DNA of 61,006 nt from Chitinophagales bacterium (GCA_015655015.1 JAATFV010000110.1:1-61006); one strand, 5' to 3'; shown: positions 23,794 to 34,483, numbered from the stretch's first letter. A program made the numbers and translations. The notes: generated from the letters alone by a model not told the origin.

Positions 23794-25389
23794 TTGAAAA
23801 AGTTCAATCCGCTCCTGCTGTCTTTATTATCGGGGTTGCTGTTATTTGCTGCCTGGCCGGTGTCTCCCCTCACCTTTTTGATCTTTATAGCGTTCGTTCC
23901 CCTTTTATGGCTGGAGCAGCAAATCACCAGCCGGAAGAAATTCTTCGGCTGGACCTATCTTACCCTGGTCGTCTGGAATATCGCAACGACCTGGTGGGTA
24001 TTGAATTCCACCCTGATCGGCGGCGCCGCCGCCATACTGGCCAACTCCCTGCTGATGTGCGTTCCGTGGCTCCTCTTTTATAACATAAAAAAGAAAAGAG
24101 GAGACAAGATCGGTTATACCGCCCTGATCCTGTTCTGGATGACCTTCGAATATATCCATCTCAACTGGGAATTGAGCTGGCCCTGGCTCACGCTGGGAAA
24201 TGTATTTGCCAGCCACCCAAACTGGGTACAATGGTATGAATATACCGGCACCAGCGGAGGAAGCTTATGGATATTGCTGGTAAATGTCCTGCTGTTTTTG
24301 CTGCTGCGGGAAAAAGTTCAACAATCCCGGTGGAATACCCGGCAGATAACGCTCATCGGGATCCTGCTGATCATCCCGTTGATGATATCCTGGTGGACGA
24401 CCACCAACAAAGGACTATCGGAATTCAGGAACGCTGATCCCAACATTATCCTCGTCCAACCCAACGTAGACCCCTGGGATGAAAAATTCGTGGCAGGAAA
24501 AGAACAGGCCCAGCTGCAAAAGCTTATCCGGCTCAGCGAGTCGCAGATAGACAGCAATACAGCGCTGGTAGTCTGGCCGGAAACAGCCGTCCCGGTCGCC
24601 ATCAATGAAGATGAGATGAAGAGCAATTATTTCATGGCCCCGGTATGGGACTTCCTGAAAAGACATCCATCCGTTAACCTGCTTACCGGCATAGAGGGAT
24701 TTCGCTTCTACGACGAAAAAGATAAGAGCCCATATTCCAGCAAAGTCCCGGAAAGCAACAAATACGCAGACTCCTACAATAGCGCTGTCCTATTGGATAG
24801 CAGCCATTTCCAGGTATATCATAAATCCAAATTAGTCCCCGGAGTGGAGACCCTGCCCTCCTTTCTGAAATTTATGAGCCCCCTCTTCGATAAATTCGGA
24901 GGCACTACCGGGGGATATGCCCGTCAATCGGAAAGGACCGTCTTGCAAACCTATAACAGCTCGTACCATGTCGCACCCGCCGTCTGTTACGAGAGCATAT
25001 ACGGCGAATTCATGTCCGCCTATGTACGCAACGGAGCAGACCTGATCGTAGTCATCACCAATGACGGCTGGTGGGGCAATACGGCAGGCTACCGGCAGCA
25101 CGAAAACTATGCCCGGTTACGCGCCATAGAGACAAGACGCTGGGTAGCACGCAGTGCCAATACCGGCATCACCTGTTTCATCGATCCTTCGGGTGAAGTG
25201 ATCAATCCTCAGCCCTGGGACAAAACAGCCGTTATCAAAATGGATATTCCGGCCATCCGAAGCCTTACCTTCTACGTGAAATACGGCGATATCCTCTCCC
25301 GGCTGGCCATCGCCGCAGCGATTCTCCTGCTGGTCTGGTCACTTATAACAACCCTGTTATCCCGGCAAAAAAGAAAACAGCGTGTTTAA
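23794..25389 (+). CDS. lnt: Apolipoprotein N-acyltransferase
   Basis: Inner-membrane enzyme adding the third acyl chain to lipoproteins. From TTG 23794 the protein has 531 residues with about six N-terminal transmembrane helices, then a nitrilase-like domain. The Glu-Lys-Cys triad is visible in VWPETAVPV, HKSKLVPGVETLP and VCYESIYGEF. A final helix (LSRLAIAAAILLLVWSLI) is present. I chose TTG 23794 because the longer in-frame option overlaps guaB and adds a polar, basic extension. The gene end overlaps the next gene by 8 nt. Many lipoproteins in this phylum, including the SusD-like protein here, are likely substrates. Confidence 0.92.
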   Translation: MKKFNPLLLSLLSGLLLFAAWPVSPLTFLIFIAFVPLLWLEQQITSRKKFFGWTYLTLVVWNIATTWWVLNSTLIGGAAAILANSLLMCVPWLLFYNIKKKRGDKIGYTALILFWMTFEYIHLNWELSWPWLTLGNVFASHPNWVQWYEYTGTSGGSLWILLVNVLLFLLLREKVQQSRWNTRQITLIGILLIIPLMISWWTTTNKGLSEFRNADPNIILVQPNVDPWDEKFVAGKEQAQLQKLIRLSESQIDSNTALVVWPETAVPVAINEDEMKSNYFMAPVWDFLKRHPSVNLLTGIEGFRFYDEKDKSPYSSKVPESNKYADSYNSAVLLDSSHFQVYHKSKLVPGVETLPSFLKFMSPLFDKFGGTTGGYARQSERTVLQTYNSSYHVAPAVCYESIYGEFMSAYVRNGADLIVVITNDGWWGNTAGYRQHENYARLRAIETRRWVARSANTGITCFIDPSGEVINPQPWDKTAVIKMDIPAIRSLTFYVKYGDILSRLAIAAAILLLVWSLITTLLSRQKRKQRV

Positions 25390-26188
25390 AACAATCCTCC
25401 ATCAGTCATTCACCCTTTCTTACCAGGTAACAGGAAAGGACCTTCCCGTAGTAGTGCTGCTCCATGGCTTTGCAGAAGATGGCACGATCTGGGACCAGCT
25501 GACAACATCGCTGAAAGATAATTACCGCCTCCTCATTCCCGATCTGCCAGGCTGCGGAAGATCGCCCTTGCCCGCAATACCCGAAGCAGGCATCCCTCTC
25601 GAAGATCTTGCCGGCCTCCTCATAGCTCTCCTGGACGCAGAAGACATCCAACAAGCAATCCTGATCGGCCACAGCATGGGAGGTTATATCACCCTGGCCC
25701 TTGCAGAAAAATATCCGCACCGGCTAAAAGCCTTTGGCCTGTTCCATTCCACGGCCTATGCCGACAGCGACGAGAAAATAGCAGGCCGGAGAAAAAGCAT
25801 CGAATTCATCCGGAAGAACGGCGCCCCGGCTTTCATACGGCAATCCACCCCCAACCTGTTCGCGGAAAGCACCCGCCAGGAACACCCCGAACTGATCAAC
25901 AGCCTGATCGATCGGTATGCCTCCTTCGACCCCAATACCCTTATCCTTTATCAGTTAGCCATGATCAGCAGGCCCGACCGGACCCGGGTATACCAGCAAT
26001 TCAACGGTCCCGTCTTATTCATCCTGGGCCAGCAGGATGCTCTCGTTCCCTTGCAATCGGGACTTCAGCAAACACATATGCCCCGGGTATCCCATATTCA
26101 TATCCTCGAAAATGCCGGCCATATGGGCATGCTGGAAAACAGCGACGGCAGCCGCCGGATCCTCCATGATTTTTTACGGCAGTATTGA
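25382..26188 (+). CDS. Alpha/beta-hydrolase fold protein
   Basis: A 268-residue hydrolase of the general alpha/beta family. Visible features are the oxyanion HG (28-29), nucleophile Ser98 in GHSMGGY, a cap region (about 120-200), an acid in ILGQQDALVPL and a base in ENAGHMGML. The substrate is not predictable. It starts with GTG inside the last codons of lnt (8-nt overlap), so translation is probably coupled and the two are cotranscribed. The stop codon sits in a short tandem duplication. Confidence 0.85.
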   Translation: MFKTILHQSFTLSYQVTGKDLPVVVLLHGFAEDGTIWDQLTTSLKDNYRLLIPDLPGCGRSPLPAIPEAGIPLEDLAGLLIALLDAEDIQQAILIGHSMGGYITLALAEKYPHRLKAFGLFHSTAYADSDEKIAGRRKSIEFIRKNGAPAFIRQSTPNLFAESTRQEHPELINSLIDRYASFDPNTLILYQLAMISRPDRTRVYQQFNGPVLFILGQQDALVPLQSGLQQTHMPRVSHIHILENAGHMGMLENSDGSRRILHDFLRQY

Positions 26189-26202
26189 GACCATATTGAG
26201 AC
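26183..26202 (+). repeat. Short tandem duplication across a hydrolase stop codon
   Basis: TATTGAGAC at 26183-26191 and 26194-26202 (period 11). The TGA at 26186-26188 in the first copy is the stop codon of the alpha/beta-hydrolase gene. A related TATTGACAG follows at 26216-26224. Confidence 0.75.
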
Positions 26203-26205
26203 AGT

Positions 26206-26240
26206 TTTGAAGTTGTATTGACAGTCAGTCGTTACTTTTG
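26206..26240 (+). promoter_or_regulatory. SDR gene promoter, nearly leaderless
   Basis: The -7 box TACTTTTG (26233-26240) ends 3 nt before the ATG at 26244. Candidate -33 boxes are TTTG 26206-26209 (23-bp spacer) or TTG 26213-26215 (17-bp spacer). Same geometry as folD and guaB. Confidence 0.65.
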
Positions 26241-26243
26241 CGA

Positions 26244-26996
26244 ATGAATAAAATTATTTTAATAACCGGCGCCACTTCAGGCTTTGGAGAAGCCACCGCC
26301 CGAAAATTCGCCGCAGCCGGTGGATATGATATCATCATCACCGGCAGAAGAAAAGAAAAGCTGGAAGCCCTGGCCGCTTCTCTCCCCGCCACCGTACTGC
26401 CCCTCACCTTCGACGTACAGGATAAGACAGCCGTCTTCACGGCCATCGATCAGCTCCCGGCCGCCTGGAAAAAGATCGCCCTCCTCATCAACAATGCCGG
26501 GCTTGCCCTGGGCAGGGACCTTTTTGAGGATGCCAGCCTCGATGACTGGGAAACGATGCTCGACACCAACGTAAAAGGCCTGCTCTATGTGTCAAAAGCC
26601 GTTACACCGCTCATGATAACACAGAAAAAAGGCCATGTCATCAATATAGGCTCGATTGCGGGCAAAGAGGTCTACGAAAAAGGAAATGTGTATTGCGCCA
26701 GCAAATATGCCGTAGACGCCATTTCCAAAGCAATGCGCATCGACCTGCTGAAACACCATATAAAAGTAACGGCCATCCATCCGGGCGCCGCCGATACGGA
26801 ATTCTCAAAAGTCCGTTTCAAGGGAGATAAGAGCCAGGCTGATAAAATCTATGAAGGTTACACTCCGTTGAGCGCAGAAGACGTAGCAGATGCCATTTAC
26901 TATTGCGCTGCTACTCCCCCGCATGTATGCATCAATGAAATGAACATAACCTGTACGGCACAGGCAAATTCTTTTTATTTGCATAAAGACGCCTGA
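26244..26996 (+). CDS. Short-chain dehydrogenase/reductase
   Basis: A classical SDR of 250 residues. The cofactor loop is TGATSGFGEA near the N-terminus, with NNAG (LLINNAGLALG), the Ser in INIGSIAGKEVY and YCASKYAVDAISK as the YxxxK catalytic pair. Arg residues after the second strand (ITGRRKEKLEAL) suggest NADP preference. It resembles YdfG-type serine/3-hydroxy acid dehydrogenases, but the substrate is not certain. It appears to have its own promoter, independent of the upstream hydrolase. Confidence 0.9.
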   Translation: MNKIILITGATSGFGEATARKFAAAGGYDIIITGRRKEKLEALAASLPATVLPLTFDVQDKTAVFTAIDQLPAAWKKIALLINNAGLALGRDLFEDASLDDWETMLDTNVKGLLYVSKAVTPLMITQKKGHVINIGSIAGKEVYEKGNVYCASKYAVDAISKAMRIDLLKHHIKVTAIHPGAADTEFSKVRFKGDKSQADKIYEGYTPLSAEDVADAIYYCAATPPHVCINEMNITCTAQANSFYLHKDA

Positions 26997-27078
26997 TCCG
27001 GATCCCGAGATACACCAGGCAGATAGCCCGTCGATCTACCTCGGCAACGGCCACCGGCCCATCATCCTGGCAGGGTAC

Positions 27079-30000
27079 CTATGGCGCCAGCGATATCCTG
27101 ATCTGTATGCCGGCCTTCGTAGTCGTGATCGGCGGCGTAGTGGATATCTTCGGAGTCGTCCGCTGCTGATCAAAATAGAATTTTAAATTGATGCGGTTAT
27201 TCAATACATAGTCCAGGGATGGCGAGATCCTGATCACCCGTTGACCTCCTGTAGGCAAGCTGGCATTCTGATCCAGGTAACTGCTGGAAGTGGCATCATC
27301 CCGGATGCTAAAGTCCAGCCGGAGCGTAAGGTCATTCGACGCATTTTTGGAAGCAGTGCCGGGAGGCGCCCCGGGAGCTCCATTGGAAGGGTTCGAAGGG
27401 GTCTTCCCATTGCCCGCCACTTTCCATCCGAATGGCAGCCCTACCCCCCGCTTACGGAAGCCGGCCCCAAGGGTGATCTCCGAGGAATGCGTCTCGCTCA
27501 GCTGAAAATCGATCAGGCTCAGGCTCAGCTGACGGGACTTGCTATACCCTACCTTAGCCTGCATCTGGTTGACAAATTGCATATCCACATCGATCAGCGG
27601 AGCAAATTGTTCCGAAATAGTAATATTCGGCACCTGGTAATAGGGCACAAAATTGCCGCTAAGCGTGTCTATAAAACCAGGCTGCCCATATCCCCTGGGA
27701 TCGGAATAATTCAATTGCGAGCTGAAACTGTTCATGCTCAGCGTACTCGTATAGGAATTGGAGATCACCAGGTTCGTAAAGATCTTATTGAACCAGGGCA
27801 GCTTACTTAACCCGTTATAGGTAAGATGCCAGTTCGGCTTGGGCAGATAACCTGAAAAAGGATTGGAAGTCACCCCGCCGCCGCTCTCATTGAGAAGAGC
27901 GATCTTATCAGGACTTTTACCGGTATAAGCAGCAATAAATGCCGGGATCAGCACATCCTGCGCATACCTGCCATACCCTACTGAATAGCCATCCGATCCT
28001 ACCAGCCCGCCGGTATATTTATTGATAACGCCCAAACGGGAGGAAATAATGGACCGGTAATTTTCAAACTTCTGGAAAGTGCCGGACAGCTCATTCGGCT
28101 TATACTTCTCAAATAAAGTATTGAACGAAATAAAACTGACGCTAAAGGTCCCGGCAATATAAGGATTCAGCCTGGACAGCCCGGCCCCCCCGGCAGTATC
28201 CTTATATAATTCGGAATAATTAGACCCGAAAGTCTTATCGAAATTGATCGTTATATGCAGATCCCGGACCGGTTCCAGCGTACCGGTAATATCGATCTTC
28301 TGAGCATAACTTATCATATTCTGATTATTGAAACCCGTATCCGTGGTCAGCAATCCCCTCTTACCCAGCTTATTTATAAAATTGGTATCCGCCCGCTGAC
28401 CAAATACATACTTCCACCCCGGCTGATTGTCCCGCAGGTTCATTCCCAATACCCGGGTACTATCCAGGAACCCAAATATGGTAGAAGAAGAATTATCCGC
28501 ATAGTTGATCGTGATATGCTTCAGGGACGTTAATATCTTTGCCAGCGCCTTGGGTACCCCGTTCAGCTCAACAGGCTGTTTCGACGGGATCGCATTTTTA
28601 CTGCGGGCCGTATCCTTGCCGGTAGCCGCAGGCTTATTAGGATTCGGAGGCTGGTCCAGCCCGCGTAATAATTTCCATTTCCCATACAACCGGGTAAAAT
28701 CCAGATCGGCCAGCACCGTCCTTTGCTGCGTATTCTGAATGCTGTTCCCCAGGTAGGTAGCCAGCTGAGAAGCCCCTGTCCAGGTATAAGTAGCCGAATA
28801 TCCCGCCCGTATAGTCGTCCAGTCCAGCAAAGGAATCTTACTGGTAGGCAAAGTATACGTAGCATTCGCACTTTGATTATACATGACCGTCCGGCCGCCT
28901 TTAAAAAAATTATCCCACATACGCTTACGGCCCTTGCTATCCAGCCGCCCGCTGTCTTCATCCACCCAGGCATTATTGGTAGCCGTAAAATCGATGGCCA
29001 GGGACCTGGTCAGATCCCATCGTAACGTATATAACCTGTCGAACGTAAAGAACTTGTTATAGGTCTCCGGCAGCAGATTTTTGGGACCGCCTATATCACG
29101 GGACCGGTAAGCGCCGAATTGCCGGTTTACATTGGCCTGAAAGCCCAGGGTCGTAGGCAGGGGATTTAAATTGAAATCCCTGAACAGCGCCAGCCACGGT
29201 GACTTCGTTTTTATCAATTTCTTAAACGGCTCCCAATACTTGGCTGTATGCGTATAATTATATGCCAGGGTAGCCTTGTTCGTGATCAGCTCATCCTCGA
29301 CAGCCAGCGGACTGTGATGCTCCGAACGATTATAGGAATAGCTGACATTGAGATTCTCGATGCTCCATATCTTCAGCTTCTTTCCACTGGTATTGTTCTT
29401 GTGGACATTCGTAAAATTCACGGTAGTCACCGTAGTCTGATCCACCGCCTGCTCCTTGATCGAATCCTTTTCAGCCGCCGGAGCCGCCTTGATCTTATCA
29501 GCCAGCTTAATATCCAGGTCGAAAGGATCGTATTCAGGAGTGCTGGTAGTCTTTGTCACGCCGACATAAAGAGGCACGGACATAGCCGCTTTTTTAGGCA
29601 GCAATTTCCCCAGTTCCAGGTTGGCCGCCACATCCACCTCCGCATTATTATCATAGGAACGTTCATTCGTACTCTGATCGATCGCTCCAAATCCGGCCGT
29701 TCGCTTACTTCCCGACACCGTCATCGTACCAAAATCGGCTAGTTTCATATCCACCTTTCCTACAGCCGCCCATCCCCCCTTCGTGCTGATATCCGTCAGG
29801 CGAAGCTCGTTGAACCAGACTTCCGTACACACCGAGGGCTGCTGCGCGTTCTCTACCCCTAGAAAAATGGCCTGTATGGCGCCGAGATTGGGATTACCCA
29901 AAATGGCATAGACCCTCCCTCCTGTATCCGCCTCTGTGTAATAGACATTACTGGCGCCATTGTTATTCCGATTCACCTTTAGCTGTACCAGGCGGCTCAG

Positions 30001-33000
30001 GGAAAGATTGAGATTATTGGCCTCGGGCCAGATATCTGTATCCAGCGTAGCGCCCCACCTGGTCTTTTTGATGGGGATCCGGACCTCATAATAATTACTC
30101 ACAAAATCACTCCCTATTCGTACGATCGCCGTCAGGTCATTATCATTCAGATTATCAATAGGACCGGCAGATTCCGCATGAATGAACATGTCCATCGTTC
30201 CATACCGGCGAAGGTCCTGGCTGGTGGTCTTATAGACACCTCTTACATCCTTGTTCACCAGGTTGCAGATCTGCAGGCTCATGGCCTGTTCATTCAGCAG
30301 CAGGTTGACATTGTTATTGCTCAGCTCCTGCTGCCTGTTCACACCCGGAGGAGTTACGTAGATAATGGGGGTCCGGGAACTGTTCTGTTCGATATTAACG
30401 GCCGTTACATTAAAAGTAGTTGGACTATTGGCGGGAAGGAGCGTATAGTTCCCCGTTGTGTCTATTACATACTCGAAACTTCTCCAGGAATTCCGCACCA
30501 GCTCCAGCTTGGCAAAACGACATACCACCGAATCGGTGAAACCCGTAAGGTACATCCGTATGAACTGAATGGATTTAAAATCGGGGATATTACCGACTTT
30601 CTGAGCATATTCCGATATGGGTATCCGGAACTGATACCAGGTCTGTGAAGCCCCCCCGCTGGGCGTAAAGGTCTGCTTGTCCGTAATAAAATTCTGACCC
30701 ACATTCATGCCCGAAGGAGTCAGGTTCACCTGGTATTCGAAATACTCCTCCAGCTCATTCATCGTATTATCCTTGTTCAGGTCTTCCTGGTCCGGATACA
30801 AAGTATACGCGGATATAGTATTCTGACCCGATGTCGCTATCGGCGAATTGCCCTGGGGATTATTCACATCTTTATAACGGCCAAGGACACCTGTCTGAGC
30901 AGCATCATACTTCGGATCCCTGTAATTGGTGAAATTATCGTTCGACGGATCGGCCAATGCATTCTGATAGGCAGCCGACCCGACCCCATACCTCGCAGCC
31001 AGCGTATTGAGGTAATTGGCGAATTTCGTCTTTTCCGAACCATCATCCATTCCATCCAGCCCTACATCCTGGAAAGGCCGGTCAGATGCGTCATTGCTGA
31101 AAGCCGTCGTTACCTGTATCGGATTGGCGGGTATCCTGCCCCAGACGGAGCTGCTGTCGATCGAGGCATTGATATTGGGAGTGTTCAGCCCATTCTCAAA
31201 TTCCTTTTTCCCATCCCGAAGAATATCTTCGCTCACGCTGCCCAGATCAAAATACAGCTGACCTCCCGTCGTATTGCCGGGACCGGATGGATTAGGCAGG
31301 AAAGGACTTTGCATCCAGAACTGAAGCACCTCGATATTATTGGTCTCGAAATCCGTCTGATCGATGGCCCGCATGATCCCTCCCCAGCGCTTCTGGGGAT
31401 TCAGTAATTTTCCGTTAACACCTACGCTGCCCGCCCTGGCATCAAAATTATAGGGCCCTTTATCCGTAGGATAATAAGCCATATCGAATGTGATCAATTG
31501 AGCCTGCCCTGTCTGAACCGTCTGCTCAGGAAAGAGCTGCTGCACGTTGATCGGGGCGACCCTCGGATCCAGCAACGTATTTTCGTAACGGTCCGGGTTA
31601 TTGGCATTGCTCTTATCCTGTAAAGTAGGCTCAATGTTATACCAGGCCAGCTTGGCGCGGTTAAATCCATAATCCAGGGAATCCTTCAGGCTTCCTTCCG
31701 GAAACAATCCATTTCCCTGCGGAGTAGACGCCAAAGACCAGCTCGTCAGGGGGAACCGGAGATCGATAGAGCTGGTGGAGCCTTCGAAGTCATCGATATA
31801 CACCGCGCCGCTGGTGCCCTTACCGATCTGCGGAGGATGTCCCGGACGCAGAATAGCAGCTTCGCCGTACGCATTGATCGTGCTCATCTCCTTGGTAGTG
31901 TACAGGAACTTGTTCATGGCGCGGGTCAGCTGGGGAAGCTGCCCCCGGTAGTTGATATCCACTCCATACATCGTATTGCGGATAGGATCTTCCCCATAAT
32001 TGGTCTTGCTGAAAAAAGGCCGCTCGTTCAGCCTCTCCATGGTCCCGCCGATATTCAAAGACTCCGTAGCCGTATTCCTGGCCAGGTAATCCAGCCGCAC
32101 TCCCATGAAGCTGCGTTGCTGCTGCCCGAAACTGGCATTGTTCTCAAAGGATACATTCACCGCCACGCCGGAATTGATGATCGCCTGGTTGATGATCTGT
32201 ACCGTCCCCAGGTTATAGTCCACCACATAATCCACATTTTCCTTAAGCGTCTGTCCCCCGGCCGTCACCACTACGGAACCCTGCGGCACATTATAGGCGC
32301 CCAGGGAAAGATTGGACGTGGATTGTCCTTTGGCCGTCCCGCTGAGGATATACCGGTCTACGTTGGCAAAAGTCTGGGCCACCGCCTTGATCGTATCGTA
32401 TAACTGCTGAAAAATATACTTGGCCTTCAATGCCGGTGAAGCCCCGGAGAAAGCGAGCGTATCCAGATCCTGTCCGAAAGGCTCCAATACGGGAAATATG
32501 ATCCTCCCCTGGTTCGACAGCACCGTATACCCTTCCAGGTAGTCAAATATCCCATCCGGCTGAGGGTCGTTGTGCGCATTCAGCCGGTCGAGGTTGAGCA
32601 CCGTCAATAAAGGAATATTCTCCTTCGGCCCCTCCGGCAAATACCTTTTTGTACCCTTACTGGGCTCGTCATACATAATATTAAATTGAAACCCGGTCTG
32701 TTGAATATTGGAAAGATAACTGCCGCTGGCCGTCTTCAAAGAATACACATTCTTCATCATCAGGTTCCACAAAGGCAGGTTGGTACGCTGCGAAGTAGCC
32801 TTCAGTAATTTAAGATACAGCACTTTTTGGGAGCCGGCTCCCGTCCCTGCCGCCGTATCAGGGGGAACATCCGAGGCAAATTCACCAACCTGGTAAATAT
32901 GTCCGTTATAGCTGTATTGATAAGCCACGGCCAGCACATCATTGGACTGCAGCGTCTGATTCACGGAAATAAACCCGATCTGCGGGTTAAAATAATAGTC

Positions 33001-34440
33001 CGAGGAATTCAGTTTCCGGGCATAGACCATTTCAAAGTCCTGTACCTGTGTCAATCCCAGCGCGTTAAGCTTATTGGCTGCCTGGGAAGGGTTACGGCTG
33101 GAAGGATCATTGACGATGTTGCTATACACATTATTGGACCCATTTTGCGGATAAGGCAAGGGAGAAGTGGTCGTAATACGATTGTTATAAGGCGCATTTT
33201 CCCCCAGATCCATCAGGCCCACAATATTCCTGGACCCGGTATCTATCCCCGCACGATTGGTCACCCAGACTTCTACCCGCAGGATCTGTACCGAGGAAGT
33301 GACCACAGGCAGCTTGGACATGGCCTTGTTAAAATTGTTGCGAAAATATTGCGCCAGGAGAAAATGTCGGTTTTCTTCATAATCGTCCGCCTTGAAGGAA
33401 AAAGAGGTGACGGAAGCCCCGCCCTGGGAACCTACCGATTGTTTTTGCGAACGCTGGTTGGCGAGGACGGCCGTGACGGACAATTTGCCGAATTGCAGCT
33501 TGGTCTTGATCCCGAATAAAGATTGCGCCCCCCCGATCAGGGTGCTCTTGGTATCAAAAGAGACATTCCCGGCCTCGATCTTCTTAATGATCTCGTCGGG
33601 CCCGCCCGTATAATCCAGCTTCAGCTGATTCTCAAAATCAAAATTTGCCAGGGTATTATAGCTGATGGGAAGCTTGAGCTTATCCCCGATATTGCCGATC
33701 ACGTTCAGATTCGCATTCATATTGAAATCCAGCCCCCCCGTCTTCCGGGCGCTTTCCGGTAATGTCGGATTCTGGATATTCTGTCCCTGGTAACCGGCCG
33801 TAATATCCACATTTCCCTGTGGACGGATATCGATCTTTCCGTTTCCAAAAATGCGGTTGAACAGGTTGTCGCTGACAGACAATTTAGGACGTAGCAGCTT
33901 TTTGTTGAGGGCGCTCAGCGCATCGGCCCGTTTGCGGAAATAGTCGTCTTCCTCGTTTTGAGACTGCATTTGCATCAGCTCGTCGAAAGTAAGATAGGTG
34001 GGCTTTCTATAATATTGATTACCAACTTTTTCTACAATATAATATTGCCTTGTTACCGGATCATACTCAATGGAGTCTTTAATATTTGCCGGGTCTTTGA
34101 GGTCGAAGGAATTTCTATTGGGGTTCGAAAAACGGTCTCCGCGCCGGTCGTAGAGGGGGAAACGGAGGGTATCCTTTTTGGCCCGGGTCGTATCTACCGG
34201 CTTACGGGTAGTGTCGCTCATTATCCGCCTGCTGCTATCGTTGATCCTCTTCTGGCTCTCAGCGGCTGCCCTCAACTGATTTATCAGGGTCGTATCCGGG
34301 GTCAGTCCTACCGTATCCGTCCTGTGCGGAATCGTATCCCTTTGTTGGTAGGTATGCGCAGACACAGTCGTGCAAAAGACAACAGAAGCGGCAGCAGTTA
34401 GTACCGTTGCTAGAATTGACTGAAACAGATAGCGCGTCAA
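27079..34440 (-). CDS. sprA: SprA/Sov, type IX secretion outer-membrane translocon
   Basis: A 2453-residue protein with a signal peptide (to about residue 28, VSAH). The size and sequence match SprA, the 36-strand barrel that forms the type IX secretion pore. Visible SprA hallmarks are long periplasmic and barrel repeats, such as NVDITAGYQGQNIQNPTLPESARKTGG cut into strands, KSTLIGGAQSLFGIKTKLQFG and VWFNELRLTDISTKGGWA. It lies directly after ruvA, the order known in Flavobacterium. The only plausible start is TTG 34440, preceded by GAGGAAAG on the mRNA strand. PorE-like, PorD and OmpA-family genes elsewhere in the window fit the same system. Confidence 0.95.
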   Translation of the reverse strand: MTRYLFQSILATVLTAAASVVFCTTVSAHTYQQRDTIPHRTDTVGLTPDTTLINQLRAAAESQKRINDSSRRIMSDTTRKPVDTTRAKKDTLRFPLYDRRGDRFSNPNRNSFDLKDPANIKDSIEYDPVTRQYYIVEKVGNQYYRKPTYLTFDELMQMQSQNEEDDYFRKRADALSALNKKLLRPKLSVSDNLFNRIFGNGKIDIRPQGNVDITAGYQGQNIQNPTLPESARKTGGLDFNMNANLNVIGNIGDKLKLPISYNTLANFDFENQLKLDYTGGPDEIIKKIEAGNVSFDTKSTLIGGAQSLFGIKTKLQFGKLSVTAVLANQRSQKQSVGSQGGASVTSFSFKADDYEENRHFLLAQYFRNNFNKAMSKLPVVTSSVQILRVEVWVTNRAGIDTGSRNIVGLMDLGENAPYNNRITTTSPLPYPQNGSNNVYSNIVNDPSSRNPSQAANKLNALGLTQVQDFEMVYARKLNSSDYYFNPQIGFISVNQTLQSNDVLAVAYQYSYNGHIYQVGEFASDVPPDTAAGTGAGSQKVLYLKLLKATSQRTNLPLWNLMMKNVYSLKTASGSYLSNIQQTGFQFNIMYDEPSKGTKRYLPEGPKENIPLLTVLNLDRLNAHNDPQPDGIFDYLEGYTVLSNQGRIIFPVLEPFGQDLDTLAFSGASPALKAKYIFQQLYDTIKAVAQTFANVDRYILSGTAKGQSTSNLSLGAYNVPQGSVVVTAGGQTLKENVDYVVDYNLGTVQIINQAIINSGVAVNVSFENNASFGQQQRSFMGVRLDYLARNTATESLNIGGTMERLNERPFFSKTNYGEDPIRNTMYGVDINYRGQLPQLTRAMNKFLYTTKEMSTINAYGEAAILRPGHPPQIGKGTSGAVYIDDFEGSTSSIDLRFPLTSWSLASTPQGNGLFPEGSLKDSLDYGFNRAKLAWYNIEPTLQDKSNANNPDRYENTLLDPRVAPINVQQLFPEQTVQTGQAQLITFDMAYYPTDKGPYNFDARAGSVGVNGKLLNPQKRWGGIMRAIDQTDFETNNIEVLQFWMQSPFLPNPSGPGNTTGGQLYFDLGSVSEDILRDGKKEFENGLNTPNINASIDSSSVWGRIPANPIQVTTAFSNDASDRPFQDVGLDGMDDGSEKTKFANYLNTLAARYGVGSAAYQNALADPSNDNFTNYRDPKYDAAQTGVLGRYKDVNNPQGNSPIATSGQNTISAYTLYPDQEDLNKDNTMNELEEYFEYQVNLTPSGMNVGQNFITDKQTFTPSGGASQTWYQFRIPISEYAQKVGNIPDFKSIQFIRMYLTGFTDSVVCRFAKLELVRNSWRSFEYVIDTTGNYTLLPANSPTTFNVTAVNIEQNSSRTPIIYVTPPGVNRQQELSNNNVNLLLNEQAMSLQICNLVNKDVRGVYKTTSQDLRRYGTMDMFIHAESAGPIDNLNDNDLTAIVRIGSDFVSNYYEVRIPIKKTRWGATLDTDIWPEANNLNLSLSRLVQLKVNRNNNGASNVYYTEADTGGRVYAILGNPNLGAIQAIFLGVENAQQPSVCTEVWFNELRLTDISTKGGWAAVGKVDMKLADFGTMTVSGSKRTAGFGAIDQSTNERSYDNNAEVDVAANLELGKLLPKKAAMSVPLYVGVTKTTSTPEYDPFDLDIKLADKIKAAPAAEKDSIKEQAVDQTTVTTVNFTNVHKNNTSGKKLKIWSIENLNVSYSYNRSEHHSPLAVEDELITNKATLAYNYTHTAKYWEPFKKLIKTKSPWLALFRDFNLNPLPTTLGFQANVNRQFGAYRSRDIGGPKNLLPETYNKFFTFDRLYTLRWDLTRSLAIDFTATNNAWVDEDSGRLDSKGRKRMWDNFFKGGRTVMYNQSANATYTLPTSKIPLLDWTTIRAGYSATYTWTGASQLATYLGNSIQNTQQRTVLADLDFTRLYGKWKLLRGLDQPPNPNKPAATGKDTARSKNAIPSKQPVELNGVPKALAKILTSLKHITINYADNSSSTIFGFLDSTRVLGMNLRDNQPGWKYVFGQRADTNFINKLGKRGLLTTDTGFNNQNMISYAQKIDITGTLEPVRDLHITINFDKTFGSNYSELYKDTAGGAGLSRLNPYIAGTFSVSFISFNTLFEKYKPNELSGTFQKFENYRSIISSRLGVINKYTGGLVGSDGYSVGYGRYAQDVLIPAFIAAYTGKSPDKIALLNESGGGVTSNPFSGYLPKPNWHLTYNGLSKLPWFNKIFTNLVISNSYTSTLSMNSFSSQLNYSDPRGYGQPGFIDTLSGNFVPYYQVPNITISEQFAPLIDVDMQFVNQMQAKVGYSKSRQLSLSLIDFQLSETHSSEITLGAGFRKRGVGLPFGWKVAGNGKTPSNPSNGAPGAPPGTASKNASNDLTLRLDFSIRDDATSSSYLDQNASLPTGGQRVIRISPSLDYVLNNRINLKFYFDQQRTTPKISTTPPITTTKAGIQIRISLAP

Positions 34441-34483
34441 ACTTTCCTCAGGAATTAGTTAAGTAGAGATCAGGAACGATAGG

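Noticed and set aside
27241..34401. Many long frames opposite sprA
   Set aside because: They are antisense shadows of a long GC-balanced coding gene; none has family motifs.
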